Positions 13,101-28,100 of a DNA stretch of 64,000 nucleotides are shown here, in pieces. The stretch's first letter is position 1. Each line of letters begins with the position of its first letter. Source of the DNA: Membranipora membranacea (Eukaryota > Bryozoa > Gymnolaemata > Cheilostomatida > Membraniporidae); contig OU612075.1 in NCBI GenBank assembly GCA_914767715.1, positions 19,964,001 through 20,028,000 on the forward strand, written 5' to 3'. Below the pieces are notes generated by a model. That model was not told where the DNA came from. It was given only the letters and a program-made list of their open reading frames with translations, and did no database searches. Both the position numbers and the translations under genes were made by a program.

Positions 13101-16100
13101 AAGAACTAATATTTAGGTGAGCATAAGAGGCAAGGCCGCTATATATTGTGTCAAGTTACTCTAAGTCAGCAGGTGAACCTGGGTACACGTTACATCAATT
13201 AGTAAACTCCCAACAAAGAGGTTCTAATCAGCAACCTACAACACACATGTACTGGATCGTCAAGTACTTAGCTCTCCTACTTAACTTGATGCTAAAAATA
13301 CTCTTTTTCAACTGGTAAATCGCTGTTTATTAAATTTCAACATAATGCATTAATTTAATGTTAACAATTCATTATCATCCTAGTGCCCAGAAAATAAAAC
13401 TTCGCAGTTTTTTATTGTCTGTTTTGTACCTGTGCAGGTACTGATGACACAGCTGAATAGTCACTACTCCTCCTACCTGCTTTACCCGCTCACAGAGACT
13501 AAGAGATATGAGGCTCACATCACCAACATGAACTGTCAAGTCAGAGAACAGAACGCTCAAGGTGAGTTGACAAGGCTCTCTCTTCTAAGGTTGCAAAAAA
13601 ATTCATCAGATTCCACCTAGCAAAGTGAGAGTTATCCTCCCCATTTCCGGAGAATGAGAATAGTTATGGATATAAACTTGACATTCAGCGTGATAGGCAA
13701 TGGTTGCTAAACTAATGCTTCTTTTACTATAAAGTAACATATAATTACATATATGGTTCTGTAAGAAATGAGAGAGATATTTCACAGGTTTGGGATAATA
13801 ACCAGCATCTGTGTAGTTTGGAACTCGGTGAAAAATTGGAGATTTTCATATAGTTTAATAAAGACTGAGTGAGCGCCTTGTGGTATTATGGGATTCTAGG
13901 ACACAGATGACCTATAAAAATATATAATATTAATAATATCACCTTTATTTGCTATTCAAGGCCCCTTTTGGGGCAAATAAGAATATGCATACAGTATGTG
14001 GAATAAGATTTATCACATCTATTTAGCGCAAATCTTTGTTATCACAATAATAAATTGATATCCATTATCTAACCTCATAGGTTCACAGAGGTCGATACTG
14101 AACGAGGAGAGTGTTACAAGAGTACTCAGAGTTTTCTTATCGGATAGAGTGGAACACGGCGTCAAGCTTACTTCTCTCAATCAACTCGCAGTGATACTAA
14201 ACAGTACGTACTTTCACAGTATTTATTTATCATTATTAGTATAATTATGTATTATTTGTTTATTTACGCGGACAACCCTACTTGGGTTGACACATTGAAT
14301 TATAATTTTGTGTAGGTCAGAATTTGCAATGAACCAAATACAAGATCTCCGCAATTTGGACTGACTCAATATATTGCCTGTATCTGCTTTGATACAAATG
14401 TCTGAATTGAATGGTGGTTTGACTAGGTACTGGGTAATAGTTGTTGCGATTGTATAAACACTATAAGGTGTCTAGTAATGTGATGTAATCCTTGTTGGGT
14501 TGGAATCAAAATGCTGTCTATCCCCACATCATTTGCATTAAATCTCAAGTGAGGGTTTTCTATTTTTTTGTTATCTCACTTGTTTGCAGACCCGCACACT
14601 CACAAATACTACTTAGATCAGTCAGGACTGGACCTGACACTCACACTAATCAAGCAGAGTATTCTACCTGATAGGGTAAGTGTAAATACTGTAAACTTAT
14701 ATAGTCATCGGAGATAACTACATTCTCTGCAATAGCACTCACTAATCTGCATGTTTAGATTGTCAGCTTGAAGTAAATAAGCAGGCCGGATCAAGAGACC
14801 TTGCTATAAACAAATCTTGACCTTGTCTTTTTCATTACTGAGTTATCAAAGTAAAATTTTGTCTGTGGCTTCTACAGAAGAAGATTCAAAAACACTATGC
14901 CTTAGTTGCAGTAAGATTGATAAATTTCGCCTGAGAGATCACATCATGGTTAGTTCAAGAAATCAAATGTTGCCCGGCTGGTGGTTTTGGCACTTCATTA
15001 TCAGCCACTTTCCCATTAACATATGGGTGGGGATGTAAATTATTAAATGCCAATACCACCAGCGTTAGAGCACTTAAACTACATCACGGCTGAAGTTACA
15101 ACCTCACAGAGCATGTCAGGAGCATGATATGTGACGACTCCATATTCTTATTTCAGGCAAAAGAGGATGAGGAGTTGATTGCTCCTGCGATATCTATACT
15201 CGCTACCTTACTACAGTTTAACCCCAATCTACGTCAGAATCTGGCTGCTGATCTGAAAGCCATGCTGACTCTGCTCAGATGTGAGTCATAACTGTTTATT
15301 AATCTCAATGCATACCACATCAATTCCACCACTTTGAATAAGTTGCGTTCCAATCACACTTTCATGCTCCTGGTTTGAATGACCGCTAGGCCGTTATCTA
15401 CGAGACTTGTATAGGATCTTTTCGCTGATTGCCCAAAAGGTAACTTGGGCTTTCAATATGCTGTATATGTCATTTCTTTAAATTAAAAATGATACGCTCT
15501 CGCTCCAGAACTATCCCAATCATAACCTTGTTGCACCTGAATTTATTTTGTGTTTTTTCTCTCAGGTTGTTGGATGTAGGCTCCGTCTATGCGGCCCAAC
15601 TTGAGACCGCGATATCACTTTTTATGAAATAAATTTTAAAATTAAGTTTTATAACGTCTCTGATTGAATATCTGCCTTTCTTCTCTCAGGTTGTTGGATG
15701 TACTCAGGTAGTGATAAGACTAGTGTTGAAGCTGCCCAGTGTCTAACTTATGTAATATTTGATGAGATCAGCCCTAATTCCAGCACCTCTGTGTTTTCTC
15801 TGCCTAAAACATGTTGTGTGAGGTGAGCTTCGACTTTCCATATAATAATTATCTCATATATATATATAGTTCACTTTAGTATATATTAACATCTATGGAA
15901 GTATGTACATTTTTTTATATGGTAGTGTAGCCTGATTTTGACAGGGCTTATCGTAGTGTATATGTTAGTGATAAAATCGTATTGATGTATGTTTACGTTT
16001 AATACATGTTGGGGTTGTATTTTTTTATTGTATAAAAGTGTGTTGCTAATGACATCAGAAGCTTATCTGTCGGACTTTCAATGAAAATCTGCCCTCATAG

Positions 16101-19100
16101 TTTTGTTGTTTGTTTTTGGCAAGAAAAACCTGTTGAATGTTTGAATTTATGGTACATGAAATTGTCTACTCAGAAAAAATCTGACCACAACTCCAAATTA
16201 CAAACTAATTCTATTTTCTTTCCTCCTTGTTATAGGTACAAGCTGCCGTTAAGAGTGATGTCATATTGTGACATCAGCACACACAGAATAGAAGCCCCGC
16301 CCACCACTGACCCGATAACGCAGTCACTTCCTCTGCAGATGGTCAGAATCTTCTGGAACATCACATGGCATGGCAAAGTGGAGAGTCTTCTGGAAAGCAT
16401 TGATAAGGAACAGCTGAATTCTGGGTAATGAATAACTCTGAGGTGTCATCAGGTTGAGTTTTTTTTGTCTACAATGATATTTCCATAGACTTAATACACT
16501 CCATTGTCTATAGTATATTGATAATACATGCATTACTACTAACCTATTCCCACAAACATAAAATTTTACTTTCATAAGGAATAAGTGATTACTTCGGATC
16601 ATACTTGCTGTATGGAGGCTGCATGAACTGCAATCTGAATGGTTCAGTCAGAAAATGAACTGAACAAAGCCTGAAACTAGTTAATGTCACTTCTGGAGGC
16701 AGAGTTGTAAAAATGGAAATTAATATACTAAAATGTACCAAAGCGAGGTTATAGCCTCAATTTACGAGCCACTATGCCTAATCATACTTGATGTATTTTT
16801 GTCACCTAAGAGATGAATTACAACTGAATATGGGGCCTTTATTGCTTTGCTTTTTTGGTTGTCTCATCCTGAATCGGCAACTGACAAAAATCTGCTGCGT
16901 TTCTTGCAACCATATTTTCATTATATTGTATTATATTATATATCATTACTTCATTATATTTTCAGGTCCGAAAGGTTGAACCTGACTGATACAGACATTC
17001 GCTCGCTGAAAGACTCCAACATAACCTACGCAATATTCAACAGTCTACAGAACATAACTAACGCCACTTCACATAACTCGGTCGCCCAGGAGTTAGGCAT
17101 ACTGACAGCCTACTCATTACTCTGTAAACTAGACAATAATCAGACTACTCTTTCTAATATAACCTGGTACACTTACTTACAGAGGTAAGTGGTAGTTTCA
17201 GGGGATCGCAACTTAAACTACTACTGTTTAAAACTTTATTGGCATCTATATCATTTTTCGAGAAAATGTTTTTCAAAGTGCCATAAAAAAATAAAAAAAA
17301 TAAAATTGAATGGTTCTAGATTTTTACTGTAGCATGTTATATTCAAATAATTCTTTCTTGAGAGAAATATGTTTAGAGATGCTGCTTAACGTAACAGGCA
17401 GAGAATTAGAAAAATGTCTGCTCATCCGTATAGTTGAGAGAAGTCCCCTAAAGGGCAAACAATTTGCCAAAACAATCTAGGTGAAAACCAGGCTATGAAA
17501 TTGATGAACCGGTGTCACTTATTAGAAATAATGAGGTCATGGCTAAGCAATTAATATTTCACTGGTAGCGGCGTTCCATTCTCAACCGCCACTTATTCTA
17601 TTGCCAGCCTTTGTTTGATAAGTCAATGAAGATCGTCTTTAGCGGTAAAACCTGAGACGTTGTCTTTGTTGGCTGACCATTGAAAATTATATACAAGCAC
17701 ATCCCCGCCAAATGGTATGGCGTCATACATAATACGGCTACATTGTTTGCTCTTTTCTTTTCTGCATCCCTACATGTGTCTCTTGAATTGTAACAAGCGT
17801 GTCTTATGTTGGTGATTAATGCCTAAAAGACAGTCTATTTTATTTATAGATTCATGATGGTGTACCCAGTTGCTCCGATGGATAAGGAGCTACTTGTACG
17901 TATTATCGGATACTTCACTATGTTACTTAATCTGAAAATGAGGCCAGTAACAGAAAATCTTCTCTCTCAGATCAACATTGCTCTGTCAGAAAAGAACAGT
18001 GTACTACTGTCCCTACTTCTAGACTCGGCCTATACTGAAACAGATACCAACTTCAGAAGGTAAAATCCTTCTTTATGTTTGATTCGTATGATAGCTAAAA
18101 AAAATTGATATAGTATTTGGAAGATTCAAAGTTGATTCAACGTAGAAATAAAGCTTGTTGGCACTGCATGCATGGTAATTTCAGTTTTGTTTTGCGGCAC
18201 TAATCGTCTGGCAGTGAATAACAAGTGCGGTAAGCGATTTCCCCATCTCACCATCCCCAAAAAAGAATGGGTTGATGGCGCTAATTAGAATTCCTGCTAT
18301 TCACTGCTCAGAAGAATTAGTTGGACTGTTGGATTCGAGTGGTGCTCAAACGAAATAATGTAAATATTTTGACTGCAAAGGAAACTTTGAAGACAGAAAG
18401 GTCATACCAAAGGTCTCAGAGTGTTTTTTTATATTGTAGACCTCTGCAGAACTCTCTGCTCTCCATGCTGGGAATGTCAGGCATGTACACAGTAACCAAC
18501 CCAAACACGGGACGACCTTGTAGCCGAAATCAGCTAGTACAGAGTGTACTGAAGAGGCTAACCATGGCAGACGCCTCAAACTTCTATAACTTAGCCTCAC
18601 TTGAGAGCTCAGTCTATACTCTACTCAGGCTTACTTCAAGGTAACGATGGACTTCTGGTGTCATGATTAGAGATATTACTGATTAAAATAAATTATCTTA
18701 ATGTAATGATAATAATGTGTTTCACTAAAGGCGTGTAGTGTATTTTGCCGCAGAGTCGTGATAGTCTGGGGTAAAATGGAATATAAATACCACGAACTGA
18801 CACACCTTTATTTGTCAACCATGTGAGCGTCGTACAACAAACATCGGAAAATTTCACATTACCAAAAATTACTCATATTATGACTAATTAATCCCATAGA
18901 GGCTCAGGGTCAACTTTCATGAGAGGATGCGATTTTAGATGAGAACATCTGATAAATTTGAACCTCCGTTTCTTTTGCAGACCAAAGTGGAGTTATGGTT
19001 GCGCTGACATTGACAGTAGATCACTATGCTCACAGCTTATCAAAGCTTTGTTTGAGGTAACAGTATATCAGTGTTGAGAAGTCTACATGAGTAAAACTTT

Positions 19101-22100
19101 GTTTTTGCATTGTTGTATCTTGCACCACGATAGACTTGTCCAACAATCAGATATAATTTACGTCATCGACATGGAAATAAACATAGACATAGACAGTCTA
19201 TGCGTTACATCAATGGAATTTGATTTGATGACATCATATATAATGTAGTAGAGTGAGAGGGAAATTCAAATAAATTGGTTCTGTTCTGAAAATGACGTCT
19301 TCCCCTTTTTTAGGTATTATCAGCATTCCATCTGGGAAGGCAGGGAAACTCACTGTCCTATATGGGTAAAGGTGTGCTGAGAAATGCTACACTTTGCCTG
19401 CGGCATGTCGTACAGGAAATGACATCATCTGCAAGCAGTGATGATGATTGGATATCACCATGGATCGAGGGGCATGAGGGACAGAGTAGATTGGACTGGC
19501 TGAGATCTCTCTGGACATACAGAGACCAAGAGGTTAGTGATTATCTAGTTTATTAGCCTGTGGTGACAAGCTACGCTAATGACAAACTAGTACCCTGTTT
19601 TGAGGCATATAACACTGTTTGGGCTCAATTTAGCATTGATCGTCTCATGCCCCAAGGCTGTGCGTGCACAGGCCTTTCAGCTCACGCGCATCTCTGAGGC
19701 ATGGGCTAATCTCTGTGGTTTTAAGTTATTTCAATGGGCAATCTAAGACTCTTTTCACCCTCTATAATTATTTGTTTGTTTGTTTTATTTAAAAAACCCT
19801 CTCTCTAGAGATTTTAACATGAAATAAAAATTTCACTTGCATAGTATTGCTAAAAAGAATCCCCACAGAGTAAGGTAAACGTAGAAAGAAAAAAATATGT
19901 CCAAAAATCAATACTGACTGATTATATGAATTTGGGTTATAGAGTATTGCTTGGCCAGGTTTAATAGTTCTCGATATCGGTATAAAAATATCAGATTGTA
20001 TTATAGCTAGTCAATACTTTTCTCACTGTCTCTATCAGGTACGAGCAGCAGCTCTGGGTGTCAGTGTAGCGTTATCTCAATCTGCGGAGGGACTAGACGC
20101 CTTCACCTCCGTCAGTGATGTCATAAGCGATGCCGCGCAGATTGTCATCGACACGACTGAGTGTTCGCTAGTGAGGAGACAGGCTGCTATACTCATAACT
20201 AACTTAGTTGCCAGTGTACAGGTACAGGAACATGACGATTCTACCGTTAGTCAGGTAGGTTCTAGTCTTAAGTTCAGCTTAATCCACTTTGCCTGCATTT
20301 TCAGTTGCTCCCCCTAAAAGGCGCCGGTGACTTCCCGGTAAAATGGGAGCTGGTTCATTGGATCCAGTATTTTCTGAAGCCATGGTGAGTATGTGTGACA
20401 TACAATTATCCTGCCAGATTTGTTTTTTTTTAATTATTCATTTGCTTGTTAGCAAAGTTTGCAGTCTGTTTTTTTCACATTAATCAGCAACTGTATTACA
20501 TCACAATAACTCCGACTGTTATAATGTTTGACAGCACGGCCTTGGAAATAATAGAGTAGCAGAAAATGTAGAGATTTTGTGATATGGCTACCATAAACTT
20601 TTGATTCCTCACCAAAGTACGCACAGAAACCATATCTTATTGTTTATACGCTTTCTACAGAGACAGCTTGTCGGCATACACGAGGCGCTGGTCGGACTGA
20701 ATTACTACACAGAAGTGTTTACAATCCTGTCATCTGACTTATTCACTGATTCAGATCTGAACATTGACACGCTTCATCGTCAAATTCGACCTGAAACTGG
20801 TAAGAGCTTCTTCACACGTACTGAAAACTGGTGGACTGTAAATGAGATACAATGAATCATTATCTCAGTCAATAATTTGAGAGTAGACGGTTTTGCAGAC
20901 TTTTTGTAGACGGGATAAATAAAAAACCGAATAAGTCTGCATGAATTTAATGCTGTGTGGAATTGAAATTATAAATCTATTATTGCCTGCTGCATTATGT
21001 GTTCTAGTTTAAGCACTCAGACTGTGCAGGGACAGATGGTTGTAGCATCTATCAATCACTGATAATGAAATGCTATTACCTGCTATCCCAGTTGGCCACA
21101 GTTTGAGCGCTAAAACTACCAGTGTTCAAAAACTTTACTCTGTTGCCAAACCCATAGACTTAAAAATTACAAATAATAATTATTTATTATTAAGTCTATG
21201 GTCAAACCAGATTACAATACAATAACAACATATTACCAAATTGTCATACCGATTTATTTCACTCTCCGCATAAGCATTTTCATTTTCGAGGTGAATATTT
21301 GATGTTGTTTTTGTAGGTGACAGTTTATGCAATGTTGTCTATCCTACCCTAGCTCTACCTGGACTATTAGCGTCCATGCTTGACAGTTTGATCGTTCTGA
21401 ATGCTTGTATTTCCTCTCAATCTCTCACTGAACTACAGGAAGCTAACGCCATCCAGCATCTCATCAGGTATAACCATAGCCTTTCTTGACAATCCTGTCA
21501 ATACAGGCTAATACCACCCTAGAGTAGTACGGTTTTGGCAACAGGAATAGTTCACCTTTTCGCCCAGGCTTATAATAGTGAATTTTATGGCTAGCTTACT
21601 GGATCACTTTATTCAAGTTCCAAGCTGAGATAGTGAATGTTTGTGCTAGCTAAAATGAAGTCACACCTTGAAGATCTAAGCTAAACTCTAGCTAATCTTG
21701 ACCCCTCTATGGTAAAACAGGATAAGCACTTATTATTATTTCTTTCTAACACATTTTTGTATTTTTTTTGTCATAAGTTTAATTTTTATGGCACATTCTG
21801 AATTTGAGTTGGTCGAATTTTAACTGCTTTGCTCTCGAGTAATTTCTTTGCATGCCAACCAACTGAATTACAAAAGCTCCATAAACACAAATTGCAAAGC
21901 TAACAAACCAGAGATGAACTTTTTTTTTAGAATATATATCATGCACTGACTTTCTTTTTTCAGCTTCTTCGACAATGAGATGTCCAGCACTCTTATCCTA
22001 TCTGACCCAAAAAAGCTTGACCAATCACAGACAGCAATGAGGCGTGACCTCTTGACTCTTTGTGTGAGAGTGGTCTGTCTTCTCCGGCACATTGTCATTC

Positions 22101-25100
22101 AAAGTAAACACATGAGAAACAAACTCTTCATGATGGATCATGGCGAACACGTGGACAACATCCTGTCATATATCAATGGACCGGGTAAGTCGGTGCTACT
22201 ACTGCTCAGTGTGGATTAGTAGTGTACATATTTTACATGCTTAGTATAGTCTATACATGAATTGTTCTTGCATGATCTGTTGCGAGTGCACATGTAGTAC
22301 CTAGAAGAGCTTTCAACTTTGAACGCTGTCAAAAAGTTGCATATCTACTTCAGGACTAATTGACTGACTATAAAATGCTTCAGTCCTTCTGTTATCTTCA
22401 AAAATTTCATTTCTCTTTGGAATGACACATCATTTGTTAATGCATCGATGATCACATATAGCCTACAGAAACTTCTTGGGTATGGAAAATAACTTATGTA
22501 TGTATGTATGTACCTTTATTGGTTCAATTGCATGAATAGGAAAACGTTTCAGCCTTGTCTAAAAGATTTGAGCTCTGTCTAAAAATGCACAAAATTATTA
22601 AGTGTTTAAATTTTTACCACATCTTCCAATCCATTGCATTCTCAACGATTCTATTTGGCAGATAATGGAGATTTAGATGAGTTGAAATGTGAGCTGTTTG
22701 AGTACCTGACGTCCCTTTTGTACACAGACGCTGATCACTCACTCAACAGGATTGTGTTACCAAACATCAGCAAACATTGGAACTCTGTATCCAGTAAGTG
22801 TTCTTTACTCGTACGTGATGGCAATAAATCATTCATTGCCTCCTTTTAAGTAGCTCAATAGCATGTCCCTCATATCTCGGTCCATGCTAACATAATCTGA
22901 TAGACAATATAAAGCCAAATCGACTTGCAAATTCGTGAAAGGTAGGAGGAGGTTAGCAACTGCCATATAAATAAGGATCTGCATTTCAATGATGGCATCA
23001 AGCTAGACACTTATCATGTAAGCTGTGTGTTTTTACAAAGCTCATATTCGGTTTGGTCCTTAATGTGTTGAGACAACAGGTTATCAGGTAGCTCATATGT
23101 TTTGAACATTATGTTGAACATGGTCATGTTGTATCATGTTGAAACATTCCTTTGTCTTTTTACAGAATCAAGCATACAAATTTTGAAGTCTGACATTGAA
23201 GAACAGAGGATTTGTGTGCTGGAGTTCTGGTCCGTGTTTCTCAGTCTATCCTACGACAATACAGAAAAGGAGAAAGTTGTCAATTTTCTAGATATCACCA
23301 CAGGTAACATCTCAAGTTATTATGGGGAGTAGTTAGCTTGGAACAATCGATCCCAATTTGTTAACTGCTCCATTGAACTGAATGACTGCTGGATGAGTAC
23401 CTTCATCAGAATACAAGAAAAGTAATCAAATGTATAACCTCACTCTTTATCCTGCCTGCGCTCAAGTATTACCAATCACTAGTTGCCAATAACCATTGTA
23501 TCTCTGTAGATTATAAGCCCATTAGAGTAATATTTGTGCCTGCTCTTGGTAATGATCCATGGTTGAAAAGTGGACCTTGCAGAATAACTGGCTTTCCAGA
23601 TGATGGTTGACTTGCTTCCTTTATTTTTGTTCCTGCTGGCTGCTTGTCCGTCTTAATACTGAACATAGCTTCTTAACTGTCTTTTCTTGGTGTATACTGT
23701 TTTCCTTCATTCTCTAGATGATTGTCCGACAGAGTTCGGTAGTTTGATGATGACGAGCACTCTTCATTTATATGATAGTATGATAATGAGATATGCTGAC
23801 AAGGATTGTATACAGGAGAGGCTCGCTGCCATAACATGTATGAAAACACTACTGGCAGCCAGCCGATCAGCTAAGAGCTCCGCACTGGAAGGTTAGTGGT
23901 ATACTGTTATGAGTTGTTTTGTATCATTCACAGTGTAGACCACCGATGAGTGGAGCTCTCGATCAAATGCAAATTTACTCCAGCCTTTTTACACAACCAC
24001 ACAAAAGAAGTGGCCACGTGCAAAGCTAAGTTAACTCGTCGAAAAAAATTTGTGATCATTTCTGATGTTGCAATATGATGTTGTATAAAATTGTCTAGAG
24101 GGATCGGGGAAAATGGGGGGTTTATGGATGTCATGCTGTATATATATCTGAGCTCTGGGATATCTTGGTTGATTTTTCCTAATATGTGCCTCAGAGATGC
24201 ATCAACCTCCAAATGATCTATACCAACAAAAGAAGAGGTTATTAAGGTTAAAGTGCTCCAAATCTGCTGGGTTGCTGATAGTTGAATTCAGCAGGGAGGG
24301 GCTGTGGATGATCATCAGCTGCAATATCCAGCAACCTTGGCAAAGTTTGCGCACTTGAACTGGATCACAAGCCATAGTTGACACAAGAGAGTCTACTTGT
24401 TATTTATATAGTTGATAATGATGCGAGTTTTATGTTTACATTTTTTTACCCACATATGCAACAACTAAACATTCCTAGAATCTCAATTGTGTGTATTTTT
24501 AACCTTCAAACGCAGCAACATCTCATATATATGTGGTTTTTTTTTCTTTCAGCCGGACTCGTAGAATCTTTATTGACTCATGTCAACAGTTTTATTGGCA
24601 AACTTAACCTCCTTACCACCAGTAAGCTGGGCGCTCTGCAACACGAGGTATGACTGTGATCTTAATACATCAGTAATGGGGATGCGTTACTTAGTCGACC
24701 ATAGTGATACACAGTTCGGTGATAATATGTTTGAGTGCACTCACTCTGTCTGGGTTAATTTGGTGACACTCCATTATTATCCACAGCCAACCCGCAGCCC
24801 AACCAGATGTAGGTTGGCTGTGGACAGAGTTGAGTGCTAAAATCACTCCAAAGTACAAGTTTTGTCCTTAGTCAGTCAGGAATGTAACAGTCTCCTAGCA
24901 TTTGTTCACAGTATCCCAGCCAAGCAGCGAGCTAAAACCCTGCCGTCTGTCCTATGACCACCATTATTTGGTAAAAAGAGCTGAGGCTACCATGAACACT
25001 GTTTTAAAACTTTAGAAATGTGTGTTTGCAACGATTTCAAATCCCATGCTTGCTTTTCCTGATGTAATGAAGTTTTTTCCCCTACAGGGTAATGTCTGCT

Positions 25101-28100
25101 TAGCTGAGCTGGTAGTCAGCCTAGAGATGATTACGAACTTCATGTTGGACAGCGATGGAGTTAAGAAGGTGGCCTCGTCTGTGGGATTAGCTAACCTAAT
25201 TCACAGAATGTGGTTTTACTGTGAATCAGACAGTCAGCTTATGATGACCGTCATATCCTTACTTATAACTTACACCGATAGCTCTACACTGGGTGAGAAT
25301 TGAAGATCTTGTAACCTGACTGTGAACCTAACTAGTTCTCAAACACTGCAAGAGCTGCTGGTAGTGGCATTTCATTATCAACCTCATCACAAGTTGGTGG
25401 AGATGTGGATAATGACAGCTGCACATATTATTTGCAGATCAAATGTCATGTTCATGTCAAATAAAGCAATTAATAGCCTAATTTTGCAAGGTTATAGGTT
25501 TTAAATATGCTACATTTGTGTGCCCATTACAACTCAACGACATGTAATTGAAGTAATCAAACACTGCAGCACATTTTGATGCTTTTTGCTCATAAAAATG
25601 GTACATGCTATTGCGAATTACTGAAACTCTATAATTGACAGAATTACTGAAACTCTATAATTGACACCTATCAATCCATCCATGTTCAATTTATTAAGTC
25701 AGAAACACCTGCTATTTTGTAGCGTGTAGACACCTGGTCTGCACATCTACAGTATCCTGTCTGGGTATGGAGACAGATAAACTGCTGACACAATCTAACT
25801 CGCTAGCTGATATACTGGTGAAGCTGACTAATAGTCAGCTTAATAAGATGAATATTAATCTGGAGCTTCTCACCCAACTATTCAATCTGATGTGTAACTT
25901 TGCTCTGTCTCCTGATACTTTATCGGTGATCTGTAAGGTGAGATAAGCACTAGGTGATATTAGTGTATCTGAGGGGTCTTTTACTTAGAATGAGCTCAGC
26001 TTTACTAAAGCAAAGTATCACTATCACATTCACATCAAATTGACCACTCACTTGGTTTTTCAATTAGACAAATTCGTTCCCAAATCAAATCACACAAAAT
26101 GTATATAGTTCCATCAATGACCGAGCAATTTGTGAGCGAGAGCCTAGCAGGTCTCACTCACCCACTAAGTGAGTGATCAGATTGCAATTTTTGCTGGTTT
26201 TTAAATTGAAATAACACCTTTTTGGATGGCACATAGGTCCGATAGATGGTTCTGACAAGATATCTGCTTAATAGACAGTTTTCTGAGCTCCGATTTGGGC
26301 CTAAATTGGGAGTTGTCCTCTCTCCAGTTTGGTACTTGTAACCCACACCACATAAGAAAAACGTGCTGAAAAGAGGGTCATCTTGAAAACCGCCTATGTT
26401 AGGATAAAAATGATTTTTGATTCAGAATCTGCACCATTGAAAACGGATAGGGACATAGTTTGGGAAATAATTTTTGTATTCGGATAGTCATTTATATCAA
26501 TTTCTGCCAGCTTTGCGGGCAAATTTCATGGAATATTTCATGAATTTCGTCACTAAAATTGAGATTTATCAACTTTCAAGCCCCAATGATTTTGAAACCC
26601 TGTCCCTTGGATTCCAATGGTGCAGATTGTGAATCAAAAATCATGTTTATCGTAACATAAGCGGTTTTCAAGATAACCCTCTTTCAGCACATTTTTCCTA
26701 TGCGGAGTGGGTTAAAAGTACCAAACTGGAGAGAGGACAACTCCTCTAATTAGAGCTCAGAAAACTGTCTATTGAGATTTATATCGATAGAAGATAGGTT
26801 TCCGCAAGAACATTTTTAGGAAGTCTTGTAGTTGCAGGCAGAAAATGCCTAACCGTTAATTGAACAGTGTGAATTTTGCTAATATTGATATGTGCGAAGC
26901 AAAATTTCAGGGACATGCCAAACCCAGTGCAGAAACATTACCAATGGGAGAAAAATCATGATTTAGATATTCTTAGGGCATTGATGACGGCATGAATGTC
27001 ACTTCTGAGTCTTAGCTTGTGGATACAAACAGATGGTCCTGGTGGCAGGTCATCATTATACCATTCATTATTGTATACAGATTTTTGAATTAAATACAGC
27101 TGGTTGAACTGAGTTGGAAACTTCCCTCTATGTGGAAATTCACTCTGTGGTTACCCCCTTCTTCTCATGACTATCACATTTGTGCAAGTGGCATTTATTG
27201 CCATCACTCAAGCCTTGCAAATCACTCCTACCGCTAGTGATGGCAACGAGACGGGACAATTCCCGGTCTCGCGAGACTTGTCTCCTGGAGACGGTATCTC
27301 GTCCCGTCGAGACAGACAACTCTTAATACATGATCAGTTTTTATATTTCACTTTTTATACCCAGGATGCCTCCTCTTTTTCTACAAAAACCTATAAGGGT
27401 CGCTGCTAATTTTTAGTCTGCTACCAATGGTTAGTAATAAAGATAATGATAATAATACATGTCGCGAATACTAGCATTGTTAATGATAGTAGCTGGTCAA
27501 AATATTGCCCACCCCCAGATTCGAACGAGTGACCTTGTGATCAGCAGTCCACGATCTCAACCATTACAACACCACGGATTTTATATGACAGTACTTGAAA
27601 TTAAGACTTTTATACCATGAAAAGATAGTTATTAGTCATACTTTTGCTGCGATTATTAAACGGCTTACAACACTACATGAAGCTTTCTTTAGGCATCTAT
27701 AATTCAATAAATACTTGACAGAATTTGATGAAACTTGTCCTCAACATAGTTCCATATCTCTAGATGATAAGTTACAAACTGAATCAAATATACTAAAAGC
27801 TGATTGCACTAGTGATAGTGAATGAATATTCACCATTCTTTTATATTGTGATATCTGAAGAATGTTTTATCGGCATCGATATATGTCTCGGTCTCGTCCC
27901 GGTCTCGTCCCGAAATTTCTTGCTGTCCCGTCTCGCCAAAATCTGACAATTCGCCATCACTACCTACCGCAAATGATATTTTTTTTACATTTATTTCACA
28001 TTTTTCACCACTCTTTAATGGTTTTATAGTGTATATCGGTCAAAGAATTTTCTAGCCTAGTAACTCAAATTATTCAGAAAGTCTTACTGGCACATGATCT

